64,000 bases of DNA from an uncultured Bacteroidales bacterium (GTDB lineage Bacteria; Bacteroidota; Bacteroidia; Bacteroidales; UBA932). The stretch is taken from contig CASFSL010000016.1 in the NCBI GenBank assembly GCA_949297365.1, positions 1-64,000 on the forward strand, written 5' to 3'. The notes below the pieces were generated by a model that was not told the origin of the DNA, made no database searches, and worked only from the letters and a program-made list of their open reading frames with translations. Positions within the stretch are counted from its first letter, which is position 1; every line of letters starts with the position of its first letter. The translations under genes were made by a program, and so were the position numbers. Below are positions 32,531-40,148 of this stretch, piece after piece.

Positions 32531-32827
32531 ATGGTGACATTCAGATTTATAACAGTAGGCGAGAATCTTGGAACGCGAAAACTGGGAGAGAAAACGAGGA
32601 ATGAACTATTGCCTCTTTTGCGCGGTGATGAACGTGTGATACTTGATTTTGAAGGAGTCAATATTGTTTCCAATTCATTCGCGGATGAATGCTTGGCTAA
32701 ATTGTTGCTGTTTATGCCATTGGAGGACTTGAAGAAAAAAACGACATTCCGCGGACTTAATGACTTTGTGCAAATGAATATAGCCGTAGCTTTCAAACGA
32801 AGAATACAGGCAATGGGTAAGCATTGA
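32531..32827 (+). CDS. STAS-like DUF4325 protein
   Basis: 98 residues from ATG 32531. The core VILDFEGVNIVSNSFADECLAKLL matches the STAS-like DUF4325 pattern, in which the loop after the D-F-x-G-V strand holds a serine that is the counterpart of the phosphorylated serine of anti-sigma antagonists. An in-frame TTG at 32516 would overlap the ATPase gene but is less likely. With the ATPase before it, it forms a two-gene module of unknown target. Confidence 0.72.
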   Translation: MVTFRFITVGENLGTRKLGEKTRNELLPLLRGDERVILDFEGVNIVSNSFADECLAKLLLFMPLEDLKKKTTFRGLNDFVQMNIAVAFKRRIQAMGKH

Positions 32828-32829
32828 GG

Positions 32830-33135
32830 TTACTGCAAAGGCTGGTGGTGTCTCAGGTATCTCAGTGTTATGATCAGGATGTCGGCCACGATGTGGAGAC
32901 CGCCGGCAATCCAGAGCGTTAAGCACTCCCCGAGGCCGCAGAACAGCATCAGGTGGGCCAGTATCATGAAGAACAGAAAGTCTTTCGCCAGGTAGTTGAT
33001 GAAATCCAGACCGTCATTAAACTGAAAATAGAAAATTTTATTCTTTACTTCCGGATTTACATGAAGTATACGATAAAATGCGAACAGCAGCAGGGCGTTT
33101 GCAACGGCCATTGCAATTAAAAACAAGTCCATCAT
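32830..33135 (-). CDS. Small multi-spanning membrane protein
   Basis: 101 residues from ATG 33133-33135 with about three hydrophobic segments (DLFLIAMAVANALLLFAF; FLFFMILAHLMLFCGL; LWIAGGLHIVADILIITL). The family is not recognised. Its stop lies 2 bp from the convergent DUF4325 gene. Promoter: TAAATTTG on the minus strand (33167-33160), inside a 17-bp direct repeat. Confidence 0.55.
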   Translation of the reverse strand: MMDLFLIAMAVANALLLFAFYRILHVNPEVKNKIFYFQFNDGLDFINYLAKDFLFFMILAHLMLFCGLGECLTLWIAGGLHIVADILIITLRYLRHHQPLQ

Positions 33136-33152
33136 GATAGTAATGTTAAAGG

Positions 33153-33218
33153 TTGTATGCAAATTTATAAAAATTGTCGTTGGTTAATATATTTTTTAAA
33201 TTTGTATGCAAATTTATA
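33153..33218. promoter_or_regulatory. Divergent promoter region with a 17-bp direct repeat
   Basis: TTGTATGCAAATTTATA occurs exactly at 33153-33169 and 33202-33218. Each copy contains a minus-strand TAAATTTG. The plus promoter of the propeller lipoprotein (TAAATTTG 33197-33204, ATTG 20 bp upstream) overlaps the second copy. The repeats may be a shared regulator site or duplicated promoters. Confidence 0.5.
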
Positions 33219-33227
33219 TACAAAACT

Positions 33228-34307
33228 ATGAGCAAAATACATTGTGCCTTAGTGGCTGTTGCGGCCGTCATGCTGGCCTCGTGTGCGGCCAGGACCGGGA
33301 TGCCGGAATTCTCCGTTTTCGATAAATCCGCAATGAATGAGGCCGTGCAGATGTCTTCAGATGCCCTGATCGAGGATGTGTCGGTCGTGAGGCTCGACGC
33401 TTCCGAGGGGGCTCCCATCCTGGGCGTGATAGAGGATGTGTGCGAGTCGGAGAACGCTTACTACATCGTGTCGTCCGATATGGTCTACAGGTATGCCAAG
33501 GACGGAAGTTTCGTCATGCGTATCGGCGCCAAGGGCCGCGGTCCCGGAGAGTATCTGAATCCCCGTGGCATAGGGATGAGTGACGGCCGGCTATATGTGT
33601 TCGACTACAATACCCAGAATATCCTGACCTACGGGGAGGACGGCAGTTTCATCAGCAGTTCCAGCCAGTCGGCCCTGATGAACTCCGGCATCTATCTTTC
33701 CTCATTTTTCTTCAGCGGAGGTGACATGATTCTCTACTATTCCTCCAACTCTCCCGTGCAGGATATGCTGCGCTGGGATGCCGCCTCGGATGAACTTGCT
33801 GTGATTTCCAGACGTAGCCGCGAGATGCTGCCGCTGGAGGTCATAATGGGGGAGAACTACATTTTCGGAGACAGGGACAATCCATTTATCTACAACAACT
33901 TCAATGATACCGTTTATGTACTTGATGACGGCCGTCCCGAGCCTTCGATGCTCATGCGGCTGGGAAAATACCGCTACGAGTACAGCGACCTGACTTTTGA
34001 GGGCATGATGTCCCTGAGTGCGCCCCGCATGAACATTCTGTGGATCGCCGCAGCCGGAGAGAACATACTCATAGCCTATTCCGTCGTCAATCTCGGAGAT
34101 GAAAGCTCCGCGTTCCTCGGCCTCTACAGCACCCGCACAGGCGAATATTCCCAGAATGTGGAAATCACCGGCATCCCGGAGGACTTCGCCGCCATCACCC
34201 CTGCGGAGAGGCTCTTCGAGGGCATGCAGGACGATGAGCTGCTGTCGGTACGGCCCGTATCGGATACAGGCGACGAGTATGTGATAATCAAATACCGGTT
34301 CAAATGA
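33228..34307 (+). CDS. Six-bladed beta-propeller lipoprotein
   Basis: 359 residues from ATG 33228 (upstream start codons precede the promoter). Lipoprotein signal MSKIHCALVAVAAVMLASC with Cys at residue 19. The rest resembles the NHL/6-bladed propeller lipoproteins (DUF4934-like) of Bacteroidetes: IEDVCESENAYYIV, VYRYAKDGSFVMRIGAKGRGPGEY, LYVFDYNTQNILTY and the late VYVLDDG segment. They are exported and probably bind ligands or peptides; no catalytic role is known. Confidence 0.8.
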   Translation: MSKIHCALVAVAAVMLASCAARTGMPEFSVFDKSAMNEAVQMSSDALIEDVSVVRLDASEGAPILGVIEDVCESENAYYIVSSDMVYRYAKDGSFVMRIGAKGRGPGEYLNPRGIGMSDGRLYVFDYNTQNILTYGEDGSFISSSSQSALMNSGIYLSSFFFSGGDMILYYSSNSPVQDMLRWDAASDELAVISRRSREMLPLEVIMGENYIFGDRDNPFIYNNFNDTVYVLDDGRPEPSMLMRLGKYRYEYSDLTFEGMMSLSAPRMNILWIAAAGENILIAYSVVNLGDESSAFLGLYSTRTGEYSQNVEITGIPEDFAAITPAERLFEGMQDDELLSVRPVSDTGDEYVIIKYRFK

Positions 34308-34525
34308 GGAACTGTTCCCCCGTCAATGCAGGAAAATCTCGGGCGATAGAGCTCACTCTGTGCGTGTTTGACTTGAAGTTGCAGTCTTGCTCACGAAGTC
34401 GTCAGCCTTGCGCAATCCGGAGGACTCTATTTCCACTGAGTGATTTACGGTATATGGTGTGTAATGGTAAGTAGAGGAGCGGGCTGAATTTGTAAGATGG
34501 TTATATTCAGATGGATATGATTTTG

Positions 34526-34569
34526 ACGAGTTCTTTTCGGACGTTCCGGAGTGCGCGAAAAGAACTCGT
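34526..34569. repeat. 14-bp perfect inverted repeat in a gene-poor stretch
   Basis: ACGAGTTCTTTTCG at 34526-34539 is the exact reverse complement of 34556-34569, with a 16-nt loop. There is no T-run on either side, so it is not a typical terminator for the minus-strand gene that ends at 34600. The remainder of 34308-34599 holds no convincing gene. Confidence 0.65.
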
Positions 34570-34599
34570 TGTATTGGTAAGAATCTGTTTGTTAGTTCT

Positions 34600-35589
34600 T
34601 TATGTGGAAGAGGGTGCTGCAGTATTTACCGTTGCCCGGGCACCTGGGAAAACTATGAACCTTTTATTCCTCAGGTCCAGCAGGACATTCCAGTGCCGTA
34701 GGATGCCGATGCCCATAATGGCGGCCGGGTATTTTAGAGCGCTTTCCTCATGGTAATATTCTTCATTGAGTACAGTCAGGCTGATTTTCAGGCTGTCGGT
34801 GGATGAGGTGAGGGTACCCATGCCATCAGGCAGTATGATTTTGTCGGCCATGAGCGTATATTCCTCGCACCATTCCTTTTCAACCGCCTGTGGCTGCGGA
34901 CTGGAGGTGAAGAACTCCATGACTGCCGGGTCGCTGTGTAGGGGACTGTGCTCGAACCACAGGGCGCTGGTGCTGCCGTAGTCTATGAGGATTTCCCTGT
35001 CTGTTTTCAATGTGTCGCGGCCTCTGATAACTGTAACGGGAAACTTTGCGTAAAGATACCTCCCGGATTCTATTCTCATCGGAAAGATTGCGGCCCCAGG
35101 CGGAACTGTATCCTTGTCGTGGATGCGGATGTAGCTGTGAGTCATATTGATTTCCCAGATTCTCCGGTCAATGGCGTATTGCGGACAGATTATGCCGTCG
35201 CTGCCGGGGAAAAGATCCTGGTCGCTATTGGTAGAGAGGCACCAGGCGTAGGTGTTGCCTGTGTTTTGCCCGCCGATGGATGCGGAGTCTATCCGGTTTT
35301 TCTGCTGCAGCCCTTCGGTAGCTACGGCGTTCAGCAGTCTCGCGCAGGCGGTCTCAAGGGTCATTTCCCCTGCGCCTCCGCTGTCGAAGATCAGGGTGAG
35401 GGTGAGAGTATCGACCTGCGTTTTCACGTGAATCCGGCCCTCATCGGTCAGGATGAAGTTGCTTTCATGGGTGGAAGCCGTACTGTTGCCGGTGCTGCGG
35501 GTATTGCCGGCGCAGCCTGCGGTCAGCAGGATTGTGACTATGGATGCTGTCAATAATGCTGTGGGTGCAGGATTGGTGTCTTGTGTCAT
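34600..35589 (-). CDS. Lipoprotein with pepsin/retropepsin-like fold
   Basis: 329 residues. The lipobox LLTAGC puts the lipidated Cys at about residue 26. Two half-domain signatures of aspartic-protease-like proteins are visible: LIFDSGGAGEMTLE (D-S-G in place of D-T-G) and later ILIDYGSTSALWFE (D-Y-G). An ending AAIMGIGILRHWNVLLDLRNK matches the conserved hydrophobic-G-x-x-hydrophobic close of the fold. The second active site has Tyr rather than Thr/Ser, so activity is doubtful. It lies 9 bp after the small secreted-protein gene, on the same strand. Confidence 0.7.
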   Translation of the reverse strand: MTQDTNPAPTALLTASIVTILLTAGCAGNTRSTGNSTASTHESNFILTDEGRIHVKTQVDTLTLTLIFDSGGAGEMTLETACARLLNAVATEGLQQKNRIDSASIGGQNTGNTYAWCLSTNSDQDLFPGSDGIICPQYAIDRRIWEINMTHSYIRIHDKDTVPPGAAIFPMRIESGRYLYAKFPVTVIRGRDTLKTDREILIDYGSTSALWFEHSPLHSDPAVMEFFTSSPQPQAVEKEWCEEYTLMADKIILPDGMGTLTSSTDSLKISLTVLNEEYYHEESALKYPAAIMGIGILRHWNVLLDLRNKRFIVFPGARATVNTAAPSST

Positions 35590-35598
35590 GAGCGGATT

Positions 35599-35970
35599 TT
35601 AAATCAGAAAGTTACGAACATCTTGAGTAAATAGCTCCTGGGCCGGAGGAGGTAGCCGGTGGAGAAGCTGCTGGCGGCGGAGAGTACGGAGTGCCGGACC
35701 GTGCATAATGGTCTTGTGGATGACGGTGATGCCTTCAGGAGTGAGATGCAGCTCAAAGGTGTTGGCCTGGCTGTCCGGACCGGTCTCGGAGGGGAAACGC
35801 ATCAGATACTCCAGGCGCATCGTGGCTTCACCGAGAGTATCGGTCCTGTCCCAGCGGACATCGATGTACATGGCGTCCATGTAGGATGTCTGGGCGCCCA
35901 AAGAAAATGCGGCCGTGGAAAGCAGAATCAGCGGCAGCAGTATTGCGAGGGGTGTGGAGGATTTCGTCAT
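35599..35970 (-). pseudogene. Truncated secreted protein (GLPGLI-like start) running out of frame into a barrel-protein tail
   Basis: 123 codons: signal peptide (MTKSSTPLAILLPLILL... GAQ), then a strand-rich segment (MRLEYLMRFPSETG, FELHLTPEGITVIHK) like the front of GLPGLI-type exported proteins. From about codon 92 the frame becomes low-complexity. A different frame of the same strand reads through as the end of an outer-membrane barrel (see 35604-35702). The parsimonious reading is a deletion joining two genes. The 5' part could still be expressed with the following lipoprotein gene. Confidence 0.5.
35604..35702 (-). pseudogene. Leftover C-terminus of an outer-membrane beta-barrel protein
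   Basis: In a frame different from the ORF that covers it, this stretch reads TVRHSVLSAASSFSTGYLLR... and ends LLKMFVTF-stop. A final strand closing in phenylalanine, preceded by a Y-L-x-R-P-R-S turn, is the usual end of Bacteroidetes TonB-type or porin-like barrels. Only about 32 codons remain. Confidence 0.5.
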
Positions 35971-36136
35971 GTCACAAATATAACGATTTTTTTAGTAAAT
36001 AAAACTTAAAATAAATTTCCGTTAAAAATCTTCCTATCAATAACTGTCATGTGGCAGCTTGTTGCGCTGCGGAGAATTTTATTCGAAATTTTCAATAAAT
36101 GTTGTCGAGGTAGACGTTCTGCGTTAGTCAAAGTTC

Positions 36137-36167
36137 TTTGGAGGTTCAAAGAAAATTCCTATATTTG
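36137..36167 (+). promoter_or_regulatory. Promoter of the AAA_14/DUF4143 gene
   Basis: TTTG (36137-36140), 19-bp spacer, TATATTTG (36160-36167): full consensus. Start of transcription is expected near 36172. Confidence 0.75.
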
Positions 36168-36171
36168 CACG

Positions 36172-36200
36172 ACTTCGGATTTTTTATGAAAATCCGAAGT
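36172..36200 (+). promoter_or_regulatory. 12-bp perfect hairpin/operator at the mRNA 5' end
   Basis: ACTTCGGATTTT-TTATG-AAAATCCGAAGT begins at about the predicted transcription start. It could be a repressor site for autoregulation or a 5' stem that protects the mRNA. ATG 36224 follows 23 bp later. Confidence 0.55.
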
Positions 36201-36223
36201 GATACTTCTGATATTCTAGAATT

Positions 36224-37363
36224 ATGTATGCTCGTTTATTGGATATAGAAAAGCAGTTGGATGACGGCAACTTCCTGCTTGGAGCCCGTCAGACCGGGAA
36301 ATCTACCTTGTTGAAGGAACGGTTCTGCGGGGCAGTGTATTATGACTTGCTGCAGACAGATGTGCGCAGGCGGTTTCAGAGCCGTCCGGAACTTTTCCGG
36401 GGAGTCCTACAGAATAAGCCGGAGGGGACACTGGTCATTGTGGATGAGATTCAGAAAGTTCCTGATCTCTTAGATGAGGTTCACTGGCTGATGACCAACT
36501 GCGAATTGAGATTTATTCTGTGCGGATCTAGTTCTAGAAAATTGAAGAAGCAGTCGTCCAATACCTTAGGCGGAAGGGCCGTGCCAATGATATTGTATCC
36601 GCTTGTCAGTGCCGAGATTCCTGATTTTGATGTGATGCGTGCTGTTCAGAACGGGATGATTCCGCGGCACTACATGGTTGAGAATGCGTGGAGACGGCTT
36701 CAGGCCTATGTTGACGTGTATCTCAGGGAAGAGATAAGGGAAGAGGCATTGGTCCGGGATGTGTCGGCGTTTGAGCGTTTTTTAGAGGTAGCGGCGGTAT
36801 CGGATGGAGAAATCCTGAATTATGAGAATATTGCTTCCGATTGCGGAGTGAGTGCCAAGACAGTCGCATCCTATTTCCAGATATTGTACGACACACTCAT
36901 AGGGTACGAGATTCCGGCTTATACCAAGGTGGTGCAGCGGAAATTAGTGCAGTCTCCGCGGTTCTATTACTTTGATGTGGGGGTTGCGAATTATCTGACA
37001 GGGCGCTCGTCTCTTAAAAGGGGTACGGACGAGTTCGGTCATGCATTCGAGCATCTGGTGATTCAGGAAATAATTGCTTATCTGGGTTATAGCGGCTCCC
37101 GTGAGAAACTGTCATACTGGAGGACTTATGCCGGGATGGAGGTGGATGCTGTCATAGGTGATGCGCGTGTGGCCATCGAGATAAAGTCCGTGGAGGAGGT
37201 TAAGACGAAGCACAAGAAGGGACTGAGTGCCTTTTCTGAGGAGCATCCGCAGTCCCGTAAGATCATTGTTTCGCTTGACCGGATGTCGAGGATGTCCGGT
37301 GATGTGGAGCTGCTGTACGTCACGGACTTTTTCAGAATGTTGTGGAATAAGGAAATAATATAA
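36224..37363 (+). CDS. AAA_14/DUF4143 family ATPase
   Basis: 379 residues. Walker A is LLGARQTGKSTLL (about 18-30), Walker B LVIVDEIQKVPDLL (about 72), with the sensor segment RFILCGSSSRKLKK. The C-terminal DUF4143 domain has YVDVYLREEIREEALV, SAKTVASYFQILYDTLIGYEI, RFYYFDVGVANYLTG and the nuclease-like YWRTYAGMEVDAVI... VAIEIKS core. This family is widespread in gut Bacteroidetes and archaea, often mobile and of unknown function; the D-x(n)-E-x-K arrangement suggests a PD-(D/E)XK-like fold. Intact, single gene, own promoter. Confidence 0.9.
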   Translation: MYARLLDIEKQLDDGNFLLGARQTGKSTLLKERFCGAVYYDLLQTDVRRRFQSRPELFRGVLQNKPEGTLVIVDEIQKVPDLLDEVHWLMTNCELRFILCGSSSRKLKKQSSNTLGGRAVPMILYPLVSAEIPDFDVMRAVQNGMIPRHYMVENAWRRLQAYVDVYLREEIREEALVRDVSAFERFLEVAAVSDGEILNYENIASDCGVSAKTVASYFQILYDTLIGYEIPAYTKVVQRKLVQSPRFYYFDVGVANYLTGRSSLKRGTDEFGHAFEHLVIQEIIAYLGYSGSREKLSYWRTYAGMEVDAVIGDARVAIEIKSVEEVKTKHKKGLSAFSEEHPQSRKIIVSLDRMSRMSGDVELLYVTDFFRMLWNKEII

Positions 37364-37376
37364 AACTTTTGTTCTG

Positions 37377-37481
37377 TCAGCCTAAACTGAACCGTATCTT
37401 GAACATCACAGACAGCGGACGGAGCCGGTAGAGGTACTGGAAGTTGGTGATGTCGCAGCGAGTGTGCCGAAAATAAGGGGG
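37377..37481 (-). pseudogene. Second leftover outer-membrane barrel C-terminus
   Basis: Directly after the TAA of the DUF4932 gene and in the same frame, 34 codons read PPYFRHTRCDITNFQYLYRL... and end VMFKIRFSLG-stop. The F-Q-Y-L-Y-R-L-R-P-L-S-V-M turn and closing strand are typical of Bacteroidetes barrel ends. No start codon or upstream barrel remains. Confidence 0.5.
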
Positions 37482-38996
37482 TTACTCCACTTTGAACCAG
37501 ATGTCGATGGTGCCGTATCCCATGCGGACGAACTGGTTGTCCGGGCGGACTATGAAGTCTTCCCTGAGCTTAACGCCGTATTCTTTGCCGGATTCCAGCG
37601 GGACTCCTATCTTGAAGACGAAAGTGGTGTCGTTCTCGTAGTAGTCAAAGTCACCGTCCCGGCCTATCTTTCTGGCCATCCTCTTGTATCTGGCAAGTGT
37701 GCTCGGCCAGATTCGTTCCCGTTCAGGGTCAGGCCGGTATCCTGACAAACCTGTTTCCACCGGCTCGGAGAATATCACGCGTATCTCCTCGAGGTCGGGG
37801 CTTACGGTGGAGCCTACGGCGGGGATTATCTCCTTGACTGTAGGCCTCCTGGCAATGGAGTCCATCCGTGAGGCCACGGAGCGCATGTACTCCACGAACT
37901 CCGGCATGAAGTCGTCTATGGTGCGGTACTTGTCCCTGTTCTCGGAGAACCTGTCCATAAAGTCCACCGCTTCTTTCATCCATACAAAGCCGTGGCTCTG
38001 GTCCGCGCTTATTGACCGGCCTAGCAGGGATGGATATACGTCCTTGAGGTACAGGTTTGTCATCAGTGAGTTGAAGAACTCTCCGTACAGACTCTGCCAG
38101 TCGTATCCGGCCCGGTAGAGTTCCTGTTCCATATACGGGCAGATGATCCTGCCGACCTCCTGCTCCTCATTCTCGTAATTTTCGAGTATGAGATTGGTGA
38201 AGCTGTGGGATATCTCGTGGATGATGACGTTTCCGTTTATATACATGTTCGATGCGTACTCAGGTTTTGAGCTGACTCCGATAATGGGATAAAAGCCCGT
38301 CCTGTCATAGCCGAGCAGCCTCTGGGTCAGCGTATCAATGCTTCCGTAGTTGTTCCAGGCGTATGCCGGGCTGACACAGACGGATACGTCCGGGAGCGGA
38401 CTGCCGTAGACATCCTGAAACCAGTCCGGGTCTATAAGCCGCCTCATTCCTGCCTGCAGCGAATCCGCATACTTCCTGTACAGCTTTGAGTGTTTCTCGA
38501 AGAAACGGTGGTAGTCACTTTTTACGTAGAAATCGTCCAGCAAGGCGGCGTACTTCAGGAAATTCACCTCGGTCCATCTCGGGTCCTGTGTGCGGAGGTA
38601 CTCCGCTATGTCAATACCTTCCTTGACCTTCACGTGACCGTCCTCGATATAAAGCAGTTCCGCAGCGCAGGGAACGGAATAGTATGAGACTACATAGACC
38701 GAATCCGGAGCGTCCCGCATCTGGCGGATGAAGTCCATGACGGGATGGGACTTGAATTTTCTAAAATATCTCTGGATGTCGCGGTAGTAGGGCGGATATA
38801 CGCCCCGGTCATATTCCTCGCATCCGGCAAGAATCCACACGGTGGCCGACAGTTCCTGCTTCTCGTCCACAAACGCTGTAACCTTGCTTGTGGCTGCGGC
38901 TGTGGTTCCGCCAAGTCCGTAAAATAAGGGATAAAGCAGAGCTGTGGAAAGTAAGGCCCTGGTGAGTACGGAAATAATGTGCCGGTTCGTTTTCAT
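37482..38996 (-). CDS. DUF4932 secreted metalloprotease-like protein
   Basis: 504 residues with a signal peptide (to about TTAAA, residue 35). The DUF4932 core includes YAWNNYGSID and a zinc-protease motif VIIHEISHSF (H-E-x-x-H at about 268-272) followed by a downstream acidic region (EEQEVGRIICPYMEQELY). The last 110 residues form an Ig-like domain opening with VKEIIPAVGSTVSPDLEEIRVIFSEPV. Substrate unknown. -7 box TATATTTG (minus 39029-39022) lies 25 bp upstream, next to a tetranucleotide repeat that may affect promoter spacing. Confidence 0.82.
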   Translation of the reverse strand: MKTNRHIISVLTRALLSTALLYPLFYGLGGTTAAATSKVTAFVDEKQELSATVWILAGCEEYDRGVYPPYYRDIQRYFRKFKSHPVMDFIRQMRDAPDSVYVVSYYSVPCAAELLYIEDGHVKVKEGIDIAEYLRTQDPRWTEVNFLKYAALLDDFYVKSDYHRFFEKHSKLYRKYADSLQAGMRRLIDPDWFQDVYGSPLPDVSVCVSPAYAWNNYGSIDTLTQRLLGYDRTGFYPIIGVSSKPEYASNMYINGNVIIHEISHSFTNLILENYENEEQEVGRIICPYMEQELYRAGYDWQSLYGEFFNSLMTNLYLKDVYPSLLGRSISADQSHGFVWMKEAVDFMDRFSENRDKYRTIDDFMPEFVEYMRSVASRMDSIARRPTVKEIIPAVGSTVSPDLEEIRVIFSEPVETGLSGYRPDPERERIWPSTLARYKRMARKIGRDGDFDYYENDTTFVFKIGVPLESGKEYGVKLREDFIVRPDNQFVRMGYGTIDIWFKVE

Positions 38997-39021
38997 GGTA
39001 GTGTTATTTTATAATGACACT

Positions 39022-39074
39022 CAAATATACGAAGAAATTCCTATTTATTTATTTATTTATTTGCGCAAATAAAT
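39022..39074 (-). promoter_or_regulatory. Promoter region with (ATTT)5 repeat and a 20-bp perfect palindrome
   Basis: TATATTTG (minus 39029-39022) is the -7 box of the DUF4932 gene. Five ATTT units fill 39043-39062, and ATTTATTTGCGCAAATAAAT at 39055-39074 is a perfect palindrome whose minus strand supplies a TTTG (39069-39066). That TTTG is 36 bp from the -7 box; loss of four repeat units would make the spacing 20. Nothing else is seen between 39075 and 39280. Confidence 0.5.
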
Positions 39075-39280
39075 TATCGCAGAAATATCTGAGTTTGTGG
39101 ATGGTGTTTGATTATGTGTTGGTAATAAAGTGGTTAAGTGGGGCTTATGAAGAGGAGGAAAGAAGATGTGGGAGAACTCGTGACTTGATGTGTTCTCCCG
39201 CATGATGTGACGGTATTTATAATGTGTGCTTAATTTATCTGTGATGTTGTATAAATTGGGCGGTGTCTATTGTGTGGCGG

Positions 39281-40036
39281 CTATTCGGGCAGGAGGGCGG
39301 CAAGCTCGTCGGAAGTGATGTCGAGGATGTCGCAGATGGCGGCGCGGTCGAGGCCCTTGGCTTCCATGCGGCGGGCAAGCTCCGCATTCCGGACGCTGTC
39401 GTCGGAGGTGCTCTTGCCTGCCTCTGCGAACAGGGTGTGGACGGTCCGGCTCAGGAGCCGCAGCAGTCTCCGGCTGTCTTTTTCGGTGTTGAGATCCAGG
39501 CCGCAGAAGGTGGATTTGCCGCGGTGCAGGTAGAGGTAGTAGATGCCGGCGATGAGCACTGCGGTTACGCCGCTGATGTCCAGGCCTGTGCCCTTGAAGT
39601 ATTTCCGGTAGTAGGCCAGCAGGGACTCGTTCTCCAGCTCGCGGATGTCAGCGATCTTCTTCACGGCTTCCGAGTCGGATGCGAGCTCCCAGAGCAGGGA
39701 ATCCCGGAGCGGCCCGTTGCTGTCGAGGTGGCGGCACAGGCCCTCGAGCGTGCGGATGTAGTATCTCTCTGCGCCTTCCTTGTCCATCTTCCTGTACGAG
39801 ACGGTCTCGCCGAGCCAGAAATCGTGGTCGCGGACGTATTCGTATATCAGGTCGTCTATCGAGCCGTATCTCTTGAAGAATACGGTCGCCTCGATGCCGG
39901 CCTCGGCAATTAATTGGTTTACAGTGATCCTGGCGAGCGGCATCTGGCCTGCGAGTGTGGTCAGGGCATCGCTGATGGCTTTGTCGACCTGTTCGTTGGT
40001 CCTTCTTATTCTGGTCTTGGGCTTTTCCTCGTTCAT
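39281..40036 (-). CDS. TetR-family regulator with extra C-terminal helical segment
   Basis: 251 residues from ATG 40034-40036. The N-terminal helix-turn-helix is of TetR type (ARITVNQLIAEAGIEATVFFKRYGSIDDLI, with the recognition helix ending in Y-G-S-x-x-x-L). The middle is a helical ligand/dimer domain. An extra 40 residues at the end (NAELARRMEAKGLDRAAICDILDITSDELAALL) look like a second small helix-turn-helix. Divergent from the MBOAT operon 182 bp away, so a local repressor is plausible. -7 box TATTTTTG at minus 40066-40059. Confidence 0.8.
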   Translation of the reverse strand: MNEEKPKTRIRRTNEQVDKAISDALTTLAGQMPLARITVNQLIAEAGIEATVFFKRYGSIDDLIYEYVRDHDFWLGETVSYRKMDKEGAERYYIRTLEGLCRHLDSNGPLRDSLLWELASDSEAVKKIADIRELENESLLAYYRKYFKGTGLDISGVTAVLIAGIYYLYLHRGKSTFCGLDLNTEKDSRRLLRLLSRTVHTLFAEAGKSTSDDSVRNAELARRMEAKGLDRAAICDILDITSDELAALLPE

Positions 40037-40148
40037 GGCGGCATTTGTTTTATAGTTGCAAAAATAATAAAATCTGCTGTAAAACACTCTGTTGGGATGG
40101 TGATTGTGCGGTGCTCTAAAATGTTTTATTATGAATTTTGTATAAAAT

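Noticed and set aside
34511-34756. Plus-strand frame of 81 codons
   Set aside because: It contains the 14-bp inverted repeat and then runs opposite the aspartic-protease-like gene; no start signals.
39014-39205. Plus-strand frame of 63 codons upstream of the TetR gene
   Set aside because: It covers the ATTT repeat and the palindrome, starts inside another gene's promoter and shows no protein-like pattern.
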